Under the pieces are notes generated by a model. That model was not told the DNA's origin. It ran no database searches and saw only the letters and a program-made list of their open reading frames with translations. Source: Sphingorhabdus sp. EL138 (lineage in GTDB: Bacteria; Pseudomonadota; Alphaproteobacteria; Sphingomonadales; Sphingomonadaceae). From it: a DNA stretch of 64,000 nucleotides. The position numbers and the translations under genes are program-made. Position 1 is the stretch's first letter, and each line of letters opens with the position of its first letter. Location: positions 310,001 through 374,000 of the forward strand of contig NZ_OGVD01000004.1 in assembly GCF_900258045.1 (NCBI RefSeq), in the 5' to 3' direction. Shown piece after piece: positions 1-8,500 of the stretch.

Positions 1-1
1 T

Positions 2-157
2 ATATTCATGGGCTTGCCCTCCTTTGCCGCGATAGAAAGCAAAATTTGCTGGGTAGAGGGTGACTATTATGGCTGTGAATTTGTTCAGGCCCTGCATCCA
101 GCGGTATTTGATCATATCGTATCGAAATATCCGACGCTGAAAATGGCGGCTTCCTGA
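2..157 (+). CDS. PilZ-like domain protein, C-terminal part only
   Basis: An open frame enters from the left edge and stops with TGA at 155-157, giving the last 51 residues of a protein. The tail has the pattern of the end of a PilZ domain: an aliphatic/Trp strand (ICWVEGDYYGCEF) followed by a short helix (VQALHPAVFDHIV). PilZ domains commonly bind cyclic di-GMP, but the RxxxR and DxSxxG binding motifs would lie upstream of the window, so binding cannot be judged. The gene reads in the same direction as the nuclease gene 52 bases downstream. The family call rests on a short stretch only. Confidence 0.5.
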   Translation: MFMGLPSFAAIESKICWVEGDYYGCEFVQALHPAVFDHIVSKYPTLKMAAS

Positions 158-209
158 TCGCCCTCTGATCATCATTGCGTGACTTTGGCAATTCGCTAGT
201 CTCGCAGAC

Positions 210-734
210 ATGGCTCGCAAATATTTCGGTAAATTTGGAACCACATTGCTGTTCCTGGCTGTTATTGGTGGCGCATGGGTTTTGATGCGCTGGGTTAACC
301 CGGCAGAGATCATCGTCATTAATGGCGAACAGGTTAGCGTGATTGACGGAGACAGCTTTCGGGATGCGGATATGGAATATCGCATCTACGGTATTGATGC
401 GCCGGAATATCGCCAATCATGCAAAGATGCCGCAGGGCAAGATTGGCCTTGCGGCAAACAGGCACGCGCGGCGCTGGAAGAGAGTTTGGGTGCTGGCGAC
501 TATAGCTGCGATGTTCATGCCCGGGATCAATATGGGCGAACTATCGTAACCTGCATAAGCGACGACAAAGACCTTGGTGCTCACATGGTGTCTGAAGGCC
601 ATGCGATATCATCTGATAATTTTGATCAGGTCATTTACGGGGCCGAAGAAGCGCAAGCGGAAAATGCCAAGCGCGGAATCTGGCAAGGCACTTTTGAAAA
701 ACCGTCTAGTTGGCGCGCGTCGCATCCAAGGTAG
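210..734 (+). CDS. Thermonuclease (SNase-like) family protein, membrane-anchored
   Basis: This 174-residue protein has an N-terminal hydrophobic segment (about residues 10-27), a signal anchor or uncleaved signal peptide, then a staphylococcal-nuclease-like OB fold. Visible motifs are VIDGDSFR (44-51), RIYGIDAPE (58-66) and QYGR (107-110). Arg58, Glu66 and Arg110 match the spacing of the catalytic Arg-Glu-Arg of SNase, so an active extracytoplasmic Ca-dependent nuclease is plausible. Four cysteines (71, 81, 100, 115) could form disulfides outside the cytoplasm. The start ATG has only a weak ribosome site. The 3' end overlaps the convergent rhodanese gene by 29 bases. Confidence 0.85.
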   Translation: MARKYFGKFGTTLLFLAVIGGAWVLMRWVNPAEIIVINGEQVSVIDGDSFRDADMEYRIYGIDAPEYRQSCKDAAGQDWPCGKQARAALEESLGAGDYSCDVHARDQYGRTIVTCISDDKDLGAHMVSEGHAISSDNFDQVIYGAEEAQAENAKRGIWQGTFEKPSSWRASHPR

Positions 735-1299
735 CAGGACTGCGTAAAGATTGTGCATCCAGCGTGAAGGGAGAAGGTTCTCCGGTCCAGTTCGCGCGCG
801 GATCGGCAATATGGGTCACCCCGTCCAGTTCATAGATATTCTCATAGCCATAGCCGTAAAGGTTTATAAAAGTTGGGATATTCAACGCCAATGGCGCGCG
901 TTTCAGAACGATCGGCGGAACATTGTCGCGAAAGTTATTATTGCAGTAGATCAAGATCGGCCGCGATTTTTCGCCCAATATCTTGGTCAGCTTTTCTTCG
1001 GTGAAATCGGAGAACGGAATATTGATCGCGCCGTCAATATGACCCTGCGCAAAGGCAGCGGCGGAACGGGTGTCCAAAATGACAGCGTTTGGTTGCTTTG
1101 CCACTATGTTAAAACGATCCAGATCGATCAGCCGGCCGGTACGATATTCGGATAGCTGCTCGGTGAGTTGCAGAAAGCCTGCATAGTCCACCTGAGGATT
1201 GCGCGGTGTTTCAGCGGGTTGCCCTGTTTGTGCTATAGTGGGCTGTATAGCGAGAATTGAGAGGATGGTGGCTGATGCCAATAGCGGTGATATTTTCAT
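706..1299 (-). CDS. Secreted rhodanese-like domain protein
   Basis: A 197-residue protein with a cleavable-looking signal peptide (residues 1-24, ending at TIAQ) and one rhodanese domain. The domain shows VILDTRS, the GHIDGAINIP motif and an active-site-loop cysteine in IYCNNNFRDN (Cys119), so the catalytic cysteine is kept. Rhodaneses transfer sulfane sulfur; the physiological substrate of this periplasmic one is unknown. The ATG at 1299 is chosen over an in-frame codon at 1323 because a GGAGG site lies about ten bases upstream and the signal peptide then starts correctly. The C-terminus overlaps the end of the nuclease gene on the other strand. Confidence 0.85.
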   Translation of the reverse strand: MKISPLLASATILSILAIQPTIAQTGQPAETPRNPQVDYAGFLQLTEQLSEYRTGRLIDLDRFNIVAKQPNAVILDTRSAAAFAQGHIDGAINIPFSDFTEEKLTKILGEKSRPILIYCNNNFRDNVPPIVLKRAPLALNIPTFINLYGYGYENIYELDGVTHIADPRANWTGEPSPFTLDAQSLRSPATLDATRAN

Positions 1300-1460
1300 G
1301 AATGCTGTCCCTCCAGATGCCATAGCCGCAAAATCTAGACATTTCGGATTGCCAAAAGCTGAACCGCGGGTAATTGGCGAGGCACATCTGCCGTTGCGCT
1401 TGGGGGAAATGGACCTATTGTCATTTCACAGCTGCGAGCGGGATCGCAAACGGGGGAAGC

Positions 1461-2099
1461 GTGCACGATAATATCAAACCAAACTGGTTGTCGGAGATTG
1501 TCCGGCGCTTTTCCGTGTTCGTCTACACCATTACCGGGTGGACAGCCGTTCAGGAAAACCCGGCGCCGCGCAAATGCGTGATCATTGCCGCGCCGCATAC
1601 CAGCAACTGGGACTTCATCTACTTTTTCGGGCTGACCAACAAGCTGAAGATCCAGTCCTACTGGATCGGCAAGGATACGCTGTTCAAATGGCCGTTCGGC
1701 GACATGATGCGGCGAATGGGCGGTATTCCGGTCGACCGGTCCAAATCGAACAACATGGTCGATGCGATGGTCGCGGAGTTTGAGAAGCGCGATGACTTCA
1801 TACTTACCATTCCGCCAGAAGGGACGCGCGGCAACGTTCGGCAATGGCGAACCGGCTTCTACTATATTGCGCTGAAGGCCAAAGTCCCGCTGATCATCGG
1901 GATGATGGACTATGCCAAGAAAACCGGTGGGCTTGGGCCGCAGATTGAGGTGACCGGCGATTATGAAGCCGATATGGCGAAGGTCAGCAGTTTTTATCAC
2001 AGCGTCACGCCGAAATTCCCGGAAAAAGCCATGGATGATATCGTCCACACCAATCCCGACCCGGAACCGGGCGCGGGGAAACCGGGAGAAGAGCGATGA
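1461..2099 (+). CDS. 1-acyl-sn-glycerol-3-phosphate acyltransferase-like (PlsC family)
   Basis: A lysophospholipid-acyltransferase-fold protein of about 212 residues. The HX4D catalytic box (HTSNWD) and the substrate-binding PEGTR motif (IPPEGTRG) are both present, so it should acylate a glycerolipid-like acceptor at the inner membrane. The acceptor cannot be told from sequence; members beside DUF1295 genes are often annotated only as 1-acylglycerol-3-phosphate acyltransferase. The start is taken as GTG 1461 preceded by GGGGGAAG; earlier in-frame codons would add residues unlike the family. It overlaps the next gene by four bases (ATGA), indicating translational coupling. Confidence 0.85.
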   Translation: MHDNIKPNWLSEIVRRFSVFVYTITGWTAVQENPAPRKCVIIAAPHTSNWDFIYFFGLTNKLKIQSYWIGKDTLFKWPFGDMMRRMGGIPVDRSKSNNMVDAMVAEFEKRDDFILTIPPEGTRGNVRQWRTGFYYIALKAKVPLIIGMMDYAKKTGGLGPQIEVTGDYEADMAKVSSFYHSVTPKFPEKAMDDIVHTNPDPEPGAGKPGEER

Positions 2100-2905
2100 C
2101 CTTGCTCGCAGCCCTCGGCCTGAATCTTGTTCTGCTGGTCGCGGTCATGATCATTCTCTGGCTGGTTTCCATAAAAATCCGTGATGTGTCCTTTATCGAT
2201 GCCTTCTGGGCCTATGGCATGGCGATCATGGCGGGCGCATCCATTTGGCAAGTGGGAAATGCAGGCTGGTTGGGTTGGACGATCTTTGGTTTGACCGTTA
2301 CCTGGGGCGTGCGGCTGGGCACGCATCTTTACTTGCGTTGGAGCAAGGAGGGCGAGGATCCGCGCTACACCAAGATCATCGGCACCGCGATGAAGAAAAA
2401 GGGCTGGAGTTTTGCGAAAACGGCTTTGATAAAAGCGTGGGTATTGCAGATTCCGCTGCTTTTCATGGTCTGTTTGCCGGCTCAAATCGGCATATTGCTA
2501 TCGGGTGATCAGGGCCTTGGGCCGGTGGCGATAATCGGGCTAGTGCTAGCGATTATCGGCATCGCTTTCGAGACGATCGGGGATGCGCAGCTCAAGGCGT
2601 TCAAGGCGGATCCGTCGAATAAAGGCAAGGTGCTGGATACCGGGCTTTGGCGTTATACCCGTCATCCCAATTACTTTGGTGACTTTTGCACCTGGTGGGG
2701 CATTTGGCTGGTCGCGGCGCAAGTCGGCTGGCCAGCGTGGGTAGCGATCATCGGGCCTTTGTTCCTCAGCTTCACGCTAACCAAATGGAGCGGCGCACCC
2801 ATGCTGGAATATGCGCTGCGCAAGAACCGGCCGGATTATGTGGATTATATCGAGCGAACGTCTGGTTTCTTTCCGATGCCGCCCAAGAGATCGCCGAATA
2901 AGTAG
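2096..2905 (+). CDS. DUF1295 family integral membrane protein (steroid 5-alpha-reductase-like)
   Basis: A 269-residue polytopic membrane protein with about six or seven hydrophobic segments. The C-terminal half has the DUF1295/steroid-5-alpha-reductase C-terminal signature: TGLWRYTRHPNYFGD, then WWGIWL, near residues 180-205. The family is related to methyltransferases and reductases of isoprenoid or lipid substrates using the RHPNY motif; the reaction is not established. Overlap with the acyltransferase suggests both act on a common membrane lipid. An intergenic space of two bases separates it from the convergent thiol-oxidoreductase gene. Confidence 0.85.
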   Translation: MTLLAALGLNLVLLVAVMIILWLVSIKIRDVSFIDAFWAYGMAIMAGASIWQVGNAGWLGWTIFGLTVTWGVRLGTHLYLRWSKEGEDPRYTKIIGTAMKKKGWSFAKTALIKAWVLQIPLLFMVCLPAQIGILLSGDQGLGPVAIIGLVLAIIGIAFETIGDAQLKAFKADPSNKGKVLDTGLWRYTRHPNYFGDFCTWWGIWLVAAQVGWPAWVAIIGPLFLSFTLTKWSGAPMLEYALRKNRPDYVDYIERTSGFFPMPPKRSPNK

Positions 2906-2907
2906 GT

Positions 2908-3567
2908 TCAGGCCGCCGCGGCCAATACCTTATTCTCGATAATCTGGGCAAAGACGTCGCTGTCCTGTGCGCCGGGGACCATGAATTTCTTATTGAAGAT
3001 AAACGCCGGAACGCCGGAGATGAAACGGTCTTGCCACTGTGCTTCGACAGCGCGAACATCAGCCGCGTACATATCACTGGCCAGCAGGCTGCGGACGCGT
3101 TTTTCATCCAGACCGACGGCAACAGCCACTTCGGTCAATATTTCATGATCGCTGACGTCTTTACCGTCGGTGAAATGGGCCTTGAACAAAGCCAGTTTTA
3201 GCGCGGTCTGCTTGCCGGTTTCCCCCGCCCAGTGGAGCAAGCGGTGAGCATCAAATGTGTTCACCATCCGCATATTTTCATGATAGCTGAACTCAAAGTC
3301 GAGATCGCTGCCAGCATTGCGCAACCGCTCACGATTGGCTTTGCTTTGCTCCGGAGTAGCGCCATATTTCTGCGCCATATGTTCGTTAATATCCTGCCCC
3401 TCGGGCGGCATGTTCGGGTTGAGTTCAAATGCATGCCAGGCGAGGGCGAATTCCGCTTTGCCCTCAAAGCGTTGCATAGCCTGTTCGAGCTTTTTAAAAC
3501 CAATGATACACCAAGGGCAGACCACGTCCGAGACAATATCTACGGTAATTACCGGGGTCTCTGACAT
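2908..3567 (-). CDS. DsbA-family oxidoreductase, FrnE-like
   Basis: A 219-residue thioredoxin-fold protein of the FrnE/DsbA subfamily with the CPWC redox motif (VVCPWCIIG) near residue 17 and the characteristic FELNPNMPPEG stretch. No signal peptide is seen, so it is cytoplasmic, where FrnE-type proteins act as disulfide isomerase or oxidative-stress chaperone; 2-hydroxychromene-2-carboxylate isomerase is the related enzyme fold. The ATG at 3567 is preferred because GGAAAT lies just upstream and the preceding 17 codons look non-coding. It is transcribed in the direction of the upstream clpS gene and may be its partner. Confidence 0.87.
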   Translation of the reverse strand: MSETPVITVDIVSDVVCPWCIIGFKKLEQAMQRFEGKAEFALAWHAFELNPNMPPEGQDINEHMAQKYGATPEQSKANRERLRNAGSDLDFEFSYHENMRMVNTFDAHRLLHWAGETGKQTALKLALFKAHFTDGKDVSDHEILTEVAVAVGLDEKRVRSLLASDMYAADVRAVEAQWQDRFISGVPAFIFNKKFMVPGAQDSDVFAQIIENKVLAAAA

Positions 3568-3596
3568 ATCTATTTCCTTATATAATTGGTGTCGGG

Positions 3597-4037
3597 TCAG
3601 GCTTTTTCTAAAGTGCACTGCAAGGGGTGCTGGTTCTTGCGCGCGAAATCCATGACTTGCGTAACCTTGGTTTCCGCCACTTCATAGCTGAATGTCCCAC
3701 AAATGCCGACGCCTTTCTGGTGGACATGCAGCATGACCCGGGTCGCTTCATCAATATCCATCTGGAAAAAGCGTTTGAGTACCAGCACGACAAATTCCAT
3801 CGGTGTGTAATCGTCGTTGAGCAGCAGGACTTTGTAGGGATTGGGTTTCTTGGTCTTGGTCCGTGTTTTGGTGGCGATGCCGAGATCGGTATCATCGCTG
3901 TCCCCGGTACCGTTATTGTCCGCGCCGTCATCATCATCCCCGGCCATCTGCTCGCGCAATTTTGCCGCTTCGCTGCCTTCGAAAAAGAGTGCGGCGGCGT
4001 CAATTGATGTGGGGGAGAGAATCTCTACTTCAGTCAT
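3597..4037 (-). CDS. clpS: ATP-dependent Clp protease adaptor ClpS with acidic N-terminal extension
   Basis: The C-terminal ~85 residues are Clp[20 protein letters not shown] binds ClpA and N-degrons, followed by the [19 protein letters not shown] helix and the [10 protein letters not shown] strand. ClpS delivers N-end-rule substrates to ClpAP. The protein as drawn has 146 residues, longer than the usual 105-120, because of an acidic low-complexity stretch ([18 protein letters not shown], about residues 34-51). The first ATG has little ribosome site; an internal ATG at 3944 would give a protein of about 115 residues still including the acidic run, so the true start is uncertain. Confidence 0.92.
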   Translation of the reverse strand: MTEVEILSPTSIDAAALFFEGSEAAKLREQMAGDDDDGADNNGTGDSDDTDLGIATKTRTKTKKPNPYKVLLLNDDYTPMEFVVLVLKRFFQMDIDEATRVMLHVHQKGVGICGTFSYEVAETKVTQVMDFARKNQHPLQCTLEKA

Positions 4038-4134
4038 GTCGAACAGGATATGGTATTTTCACCCTTCAGGGCAAGTGGCGGATTGATCAATTGGCGATGA
4101 TTTTACGATAAATCGACCCGAGACGAGCAAAAGA

Positions 4135-4164
4135 AAAAGGCCGCTCCCGGGGGAACGGCCTTTT
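4135..4164 (-). terminator. Rho-independent terminator of the phasin gene
   Basis: A perfect 9-bp stem (AAAAGGCCG with CGGCCTTTT) and 12-base loop lies 20 bases past the phasin stop codon. Read on the minus strand it ends in a run of T, as expected for an intrinsic terminator of the phasin transcript; it also separates that transcript from clpS. Confidence 0.85.
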
Positions 4165-4183
4165 GCATGACGATGAAAGCGGC

Positions 4184-5074
4184 TTAAGCGGCTTTCTGAA
4201 TTTCCTTGCGGATGGTGCTGACGCGATCAGCGATTGGCTGATAGGCTTTACCCGCCAATTTGGTCACGGCATCCATGTTGTTAGAGGTCTGGTCCATAAC
4301 CCGGTCCAGGCTGCTGCGCATGAAGTCAGCTTGCATTTCAACAAAATCTTTTGGCGTAGCAACATTGAAAGAGTTTTTCAGAACGTTGCTGGCTTCCGCG
4401 AAGTTTTCGCGGGTATATTTAACGTTGGTCTTGCCGATTTCCTGAGCGCCTTTAGCGGTGATCTTGCCGCTTTCAACCAGGGTTTCAACGTTCAGACGGT
4501 TGAATTCAACAGCATCTTTGGAAACTTCAACAGCACGGTCAGCAACTTCTTTAGCGCGTTCCTGAGCGGTTGCGGTCAGCTTTTCAAGCTGTGCCTGCAA
4601 TTTGGCAGCCATGTCCTGAAGAGCTTTCTTGTTGGTTGCAGCGGCTTTTGGAGCAGCTTTTTTCACGGTTTTCTTCGCAGGTGCTTTCTTTGCGGTGGTT
4701 TTCTTTGCGGTTGTCATTTTGGTCGTTCCTTTTTTAACAGTCTTTTTCGCGGTTGTTGCGGCGCGTTTCGGAGCGGCTTTGCGCTTCGTAACAGTCTTTT
4801 TAGGAGCCGCCTTGGTTGCTGCAGGCTTCTTTGCAGCGGGTTTTGAAGCCGTTGTTTTTGTTGGAGCAGCAACCGGCTTTTTCGCGGCAGGAGCCGGAGC
4901 GGTTGTTGTTGCGGTCTTTGATGCTGGTGTGGCGGCTGCTTTTGGAGCAGGCGCTTCTTCAGCGGTTACAGGTTCTGCGGATGCAGCGGCAGCATAAGCC
5001 GCTTCAGCAGAGAGGCTGGCGGGCTTGTTAGCAGCCGGAACAGCCTTTGTATCAGTCGTTTTCGTATCAGCCAT
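4184..5074 (-). CDS. Phasin family protein with histone H1-like Lys/Ala/Pro-rich N-terminal half
   Basis: A 296-residue two-part protein. Residues ~1-155 are low-complexity Ala/Lys/Pro with AAPKK-, TTAKK- and KKTVKK-type repeats like histone H1 or PhaF tails. Residues ~160-296 are a helical phasin domain (LQAQLEKLTATAQERAKEVADRA ... PKDFVEMQADFMRSSLDRVMD) that coats polyhydroxyalkanoate granules. In PhaF-type phasins the basic part binds DNA and links granules to the nucleoid; the basic part here is N-terminal, the reverse of PhaF. The start at 5074 has a GGAAG site. A promoter bracketed by two 13-bp repeats lies directly upstream. Confidence 0.88.
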   Translation of the reverse strand: MADTKTTDTKAVPAANKPASLSAEAAYAAAASAEPVTAEEAPAPKAAATPASKTATTTAPAPAAKKPVAAPTKTTASKPAAKKPAATKAAPKKTVTKRKAAPKRAATTAKKTVKKGTTKMTTAKKTTAKKAPAKKTVKKAAPKAAATNKKALQDMAAKLQAQLEKLTATAQERAKEVADRAVEVSKDAVEFNRLNVETLVESGKITAKGAQEIGKTNVKYTRENFAEASNVLKNSFNVATPKDFVEMQADFMRSSLDRVMDQTSNNMDAVTKLAGKAYQPIADRVSTIRKEIQKAA

Positions 5075-5094
5075 CTTTGCTTCCATTTGTTTGT

Positions 5095-5155
5095 TGCAGT
5101 GCACAAATAGGGAAGGATTACGCCAAAGTCAAGAAAAAATGCTGCAGTGCACAAA
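5095..5155 (-). promoter_or_regulatory. Phasin promoter bracketed by two 13-bp operator repeats
   Basis: On the minus strand a -35 TTGACT (5132-5127) and -10 TATTTG (5109-5104) are separated by 17 bases, 30 bases upstream of the phasin start. The 13-mer TTTGTGCACTGCA occurs twice, exactly: at 5155-5143, just upstream of the -35, and at 5107-5095, overlapping the -10 and the likely start point; the copies are 48 bp apart. PhaR-type autoregulators of phasin genes bind TGC-rich DNA, so a PhaR-like repressor is the natural candidate; that assignment is inference. Confidence 0.65.
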
Positions 5156-5276
5156 AAATGCAAGAAACCGATAAAAACATAATAATAACAAATATATAAA
5201 AGATATTCCAAATATCTATCTACCAGCAAAACCTATAAATTAGCATGGAAATTATAGACTTTGCTGTCCTGCAACA

Positions 5277-6134
5277 TCAAATCAGATTGACCGTGGTTGC
5301 CACTGCGAGCAGCGAGAAGGCAGCGATACAGATATTGGCGGTGGCTCCGACCGAAAGGCGGATCGGTTTGGCGACGGCATCGAAACGGGCTTCATAATCG
5401 GGATGCTCTGTACCCATCATCCGGTCCCACCAGGTGAAGTAGAGGCCGAAATTGCTGTTGCCCTGACTATGGTGCAGGTCATGATGGGTGGTCGTGGTGA
5501 TCCAGCCGACAAATTTATTGCGCGTCCAGCCCGCGGGGAACAGTTCGACGCCTGCATGACCCATGACATTGCGGATGATCATATGGGCAAGGAACAGGAA
5601 GATCGCAAAAGGATACATGCCAGCGGAAAAGAGTGAGAACATGAACAGATAGAGGGGTACAAAGGCTGCCTCTGCCATCGCCTCGAATGACGAGAAGCTA
5701 TAGGCGGCCCATGGTGTTGGCGTGCGTGACTTATGATGATGCAAATGGGAGAAACGGAACATCGTTTTCGTATGCAGCCAGCGATGCATCCAATAGAAAT
5801 AGGCATCATGGGCAACAATCATCGCCAAAAGCTGTATGATAAACAATGGCCAGAATATCTCACCGGTTATGACGGAGATCCAGCCAGAGGCTTCCAGTAA
5901 TACGGTACTGATGGTGGTGAGCCCGAAAACCAAGACTGTGCGCATGGATGATAAAAATTCGCGCTTATAATCCCCGATACCGGCCTTGCGTGTCTGGATC
6001 CGCCTGGCGGCGCTCCATTTGCCAAACGCCCACAGGATTAAAGACAATGTACCCGCAGCAATCAGATAGCGTCCCAGATCAAAGGTGAAAGCACCGATCA
6101 TGTGGTCCACTATGGCATCAAAAAGTTCAGGCAT
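5277..6134 (-). CDS. Sterol desaturase / fatty-acid hydroxylase family di-iron membrane enzyme
   Basis: A 285-residue integral membrane protein with the histidine clusters of the fatty acid hydroxylase superfamily: HDAYFYWMHRWLH, HLHHH and HHDLHH. These bind the di-iron centre that hydroxylates or desaturates lipid substrates with O2. Several hydrophobic segments flank the boxes. The substrate is unknown; family members in sphingomonads act on carotenoids, sphingolipids or hopanoid-like lipids. The ATG at 6134 is chosen for its GGAG site six bases upstream. The gene stands alone between the phasin control region and a regulator on the same strand. Confidence 0.85.
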   Translation of the reverse strand: MPELFDAIVDHMIGAFTFDLGRYLIAAGTLSLILWAFGKWSAARRIQTRKAGIGDYKREFLSSMRTVLVFGLTTISTVLLEASGWISVITGEIFWPLFIIQLLAMIVAHDAYFYWMHRWLHTKTMFRFSHLHHHKSRTPTPWAAYSFSSFEAMAEAAFVPLYLFMFSLFSAGMYPFAIFLFLAHMIIRNVMGHAGVELFPAGWTRNKFVGWITTTTHHDLHHSQGNSNFGLYFTWWDRMMGTEHPDYEARFDAVAKPIRLSVGATANICIAAFSLLAVATTVNLI

Positions 6135-6249
6135 GTCATTCTCCATCAAAAGCAGTTTTGGTTTGATGAAGGTAAAGTGACAGAAAGCTTGGCCTGCCTC
6201 TCTGCAATGCTGAAAAATGCTGTGCGATTTTGAAAATGATCAGACTATT

Positions 6250-7347
6250 TCAGTTTTGATCAATTGCTGCCTTGCGAAAATCGCTAGGTGTTTGGCCGGT
6301 TTCGGCGCGAAACGCGCGATTGAACGGGGCAAGCGATCCATAGCCCAAATCCATCGCGATTGTCAGAATCGGCAAGTCAACATGCGCGCGATCCGACAGT
6401 TTTTCCTTGGCTTCGGTGATTCGATAGCCGTTGAGAAAGGATGAAAAATTGCGATGGCCGAGCTGCTTGTTGATCAGTGCGCGCAAACGGTGCTCAGGCG
6501 TATCCAATTTAGAAGCCAGTGTCGCTATGGTTAGCGACGGTTCGCGATATTGTCCTTCTTCCATCGCGGTGATGAGCTTGTCGTGCAACACGGTTTCCGA
6601 TGGTGAAAGATTTAGAACAGGACGGACCGGTCGCTTGTCCGTGGTAAGTTTAGAAAACAAATCCCCATCTGCCGTTAACACCGCCATCCCTGCGCCCAGA
6701 ACGAGGATCAGGATCAGCATCGCATTGATCGCTGATACAATCGGGATATTGTCCGTAGCATCAAAGAAAAGCTCGTAGGTCAAAACACCACCGACCTGTA
6801 GTCCGACAAATATCGGAAGATACATCCTGATTCGCCGGCGTTTTTCTATAAGGTCATCAACGCGGCCTGTTAGGGCGATAATGATCAGGTGAACGACCAG
6901 CGCGAGGGACAGGAGACGGATCGCATAGAAGGTAAACCATTGCTTGTCCGGCATGGTGACGGCAACGATCCACAATAGCGTAAGCAATATGGGTACGGCG
7001 ATTAGCAATGGCTTGGCAATGCGGCGCTCAAACAGCTGATGCGCAAATACCCATGCCCAGACGGTTGTTGATATCGAGAGAAAGTCAATGGCTCTGCGCC
7101 AGGGAAACGGTGGTGCCAGCGTGACCGATGAATTGATCAAATAGGCCATCGAACTGATCAGCACGCCGAGCAGCGATATTTTCAGATCCCGTCGGGTCCG
7201 GCTTGTCAACAGCACAGCAATGATCATAATCTGCCCACCCAGCGTGAGCAGTCGCAAAGTCGTATCGACCAGTGCCAGATCTATTCCGCCGATGGCTATA
7301 CCCTTCCCTGTTATATGCCATGCTAACCCATCTTCGGCAGTTCGCAA
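6250..7347 (-). CDS. AraC-family transcriptional regulator with multi-pass membrane N-terminus
   Basis: About six or seven hydrophobic helices fill the first ~230 residues, followed by an AraC/XylS DNA-binding domain at the C-terminus (two helix-turn-helices: LTIATLASKLDTPEHRLRALINKQLG and LPILTIAMDLGYGSLAPFNRAFRAETGQTPSDFR). It is likely a membrane-bound sensor-regulator. The start is uncertain: no ATG or GTG fits near the first membrane segment. TTG 7347 is used; a CTG at 7278 with GGCGGAA upstream is an alternative, and a long extension to 7578 would overlap the divergent polyketide synthase gene. The neighbouring synthase pair is a reasonable but unproven target. Confidence 0.75.
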   Translation of the reverse strand: MRTAEDGLAWHITGKGIAIGGIDLALVDTTLRLLTLGGQIMIIAVLLTSRTRRDLKISLLGVLISSMAYLINSSVTLAPPFPWRRAIDFLSISTTVWAWVFAHQLFERRIAKPLLIAVPILLTLLWIVAVTMPDKQWFTFYAIRLLSLALVVHLIIIALTGRVDDLIEKRRRIRMYLPIFVGLQVGGVLTYELFFDATDNIPIVSAINAMLILILVLGAGMAVLTADGDLFSKLTTDKRPVRPVLNLSPSETVLHDKLITAMEEGQYREPSLTIATLASKLDTPEHRLRALINKQLGHRNFSSFLNGYRITEAKEKLSDRAHVDLPILTIAMDLGYGSLAPFNRAFRAETGQTPSDFRKAAIDQN

Positions 7348-7450
7348 CGGGAATATATGCGATACGTCCGTTCGGGCATGATGCCGATTATTCTTTTGTT
7401 TCTGAAACAGCTGTGTGTAACAGCTTAGGCATGCAGCGCGAATATGTCCC

Positions 7451-8500
7451 ATGTCCCAACTGAGATCCATCGCAACGGCCCTTCCTGACCACAAGATCAG
7501 CCAAGAGGATGTTCTGGAAGTGCTGGCAAAGGCACGCGGATCGGCTTTGCCCGCGCGGTTGAAGCAGATATTGGGCAATAGCGGTATTGATCATCGTTAC
7601 ATCGCGCGGGAACCGGATTATTATCTGGAGCAGCGCAGCTGGCCGGAGCGTGCGCAAATTTATGATGAAGTGGGAAGGGCGCTGGCGGAGGGTTCGGCGA
7701 CAGCAGCCTTGGCAAAATCCGGCCTGCGGCCTGCTGATATTGATGTGATCGTCATGATCTCCACAACCGGTACGATGACGCCGTCCATTCCGAGCCGGTT
7801 GATCGAGACAATGGACTTTCGCCAGTCGGTGCAGACCGTGCCGGTCTTCGGCTATGGCTGTGCAGGCGGCATATTGGGGATAAGATTGGCCAATGATCTG
7901 GCAGATGCAAATGGCGGCCAGAATGTGTTGCTGATCTCGCTGGAGCTTTGCAGTCTTTCCTATGACGATAGCCAATTTGACAAGAAGAACATGATTGCAA
8001 CCGCGCTGTTTGCCGACGGTTGTGCAGCGGCTGTCCTGACCGGAAGGAACGGGCAGGGCGCGAACCCGTCTTTCCGCGCATTTGATCAGAAAACCTGGCC
8101 GGATACGCGTGACATGATGGGTTGGGATATTGGTGAAACCGGATTTGACCTTGTGCTGGCGCGCGATATCCCGACTTTTGTGGCCAAGGATTTTACGCCG
8201 TTTTGCGATCAGTTCCTCAGCGAACATGGTCTGGAAAAATCGAATATGGCCGAGCCGGCCTGTCATCCCGGTGGCGGCCGCGTGGTGGAGGCTCTGGAAG
8301 ACTATTTCGCGCCGGAACTGCCGGGCATTCCGGCGACCCGCGAGGTGCTGAAACATCATGGTAATATGTCATCGCCGACGGTGTTGTTCGTACTCGAAAA
8401 ATTACTAGAGGATAATCCTCAGAAACCTGTCCTGATGACAGCGCTTGGTCCCGGCTTTACATCCGTGCTCGGCATATTGGACCCGGCGGGAGCAGATTGA
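7451..8500 (+). CDS. Type III polyketide synthase (chalcone/alkylpyrone synthase family)
   Basis: A 349-residue thiolase-fold enzyme. The full type III PKS triad is visible: Cys137 in GYGCAGG, His272 in CHPGGGRVVEALE and Asn305 in HGNMSSPTVLFVL; the terminal GPGF loop is also present. These enzymes extend an acyl-CoA starter with malonyl-CoA and cyclise the product to alkylpyrones or alkylresorcinols. The adjoining methyltransferase-like gene overlaps its stop by one base, as in the Bacillus bpsA-bpsB and Streptomyces srsA-srsB pairs, so a methylated alkylpyrone or alkylresorcinol is the likely product. Starter choice cannot be read from sequence. The ribosome site is weak. Confidence 0.88.
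   Translation: MSQLRSIATALPDHKISQEDVLEVLAKARGSALPARLKQILGNSGIDHRYIAREPDYYLEQRSWPERAQIYDEVGRALAEGSATAALAKSGLRPADIDVIVMISTTGTMTPSIPSRLIETMDFRQSVQTVPVFGYGCAGGILGIRLANDLADANGGQNVLLISLELCSLSYDDSQFDKKNMIATALFADGCAAAVLTGRNGQGANPSFRAFDQKTWPDTRDMMGWDIGETGFDLVLARDIPTFVAKDFTPFCDQFLSEHGLEKSNMAEPACHPGGGRVVEALEDYFAPELPGIPATREVLKHHGNMSSPTVLFVLEKLLEDNPQKPVLMTALGPGFTSVLGILDPAGAD

Noticed and set aside
4163-4846. Phe/Gly-rich open frame opposite the phasin
   Set aside because: Antisense of the Lys/Ala-rich phasin repeats, which produce such a frame by codon symmetry.
7388-8359. 323-codon frame opposite the type III PKS
   Set aside because: Overlaps a gene with all catalytic residues; no motifs of its own.
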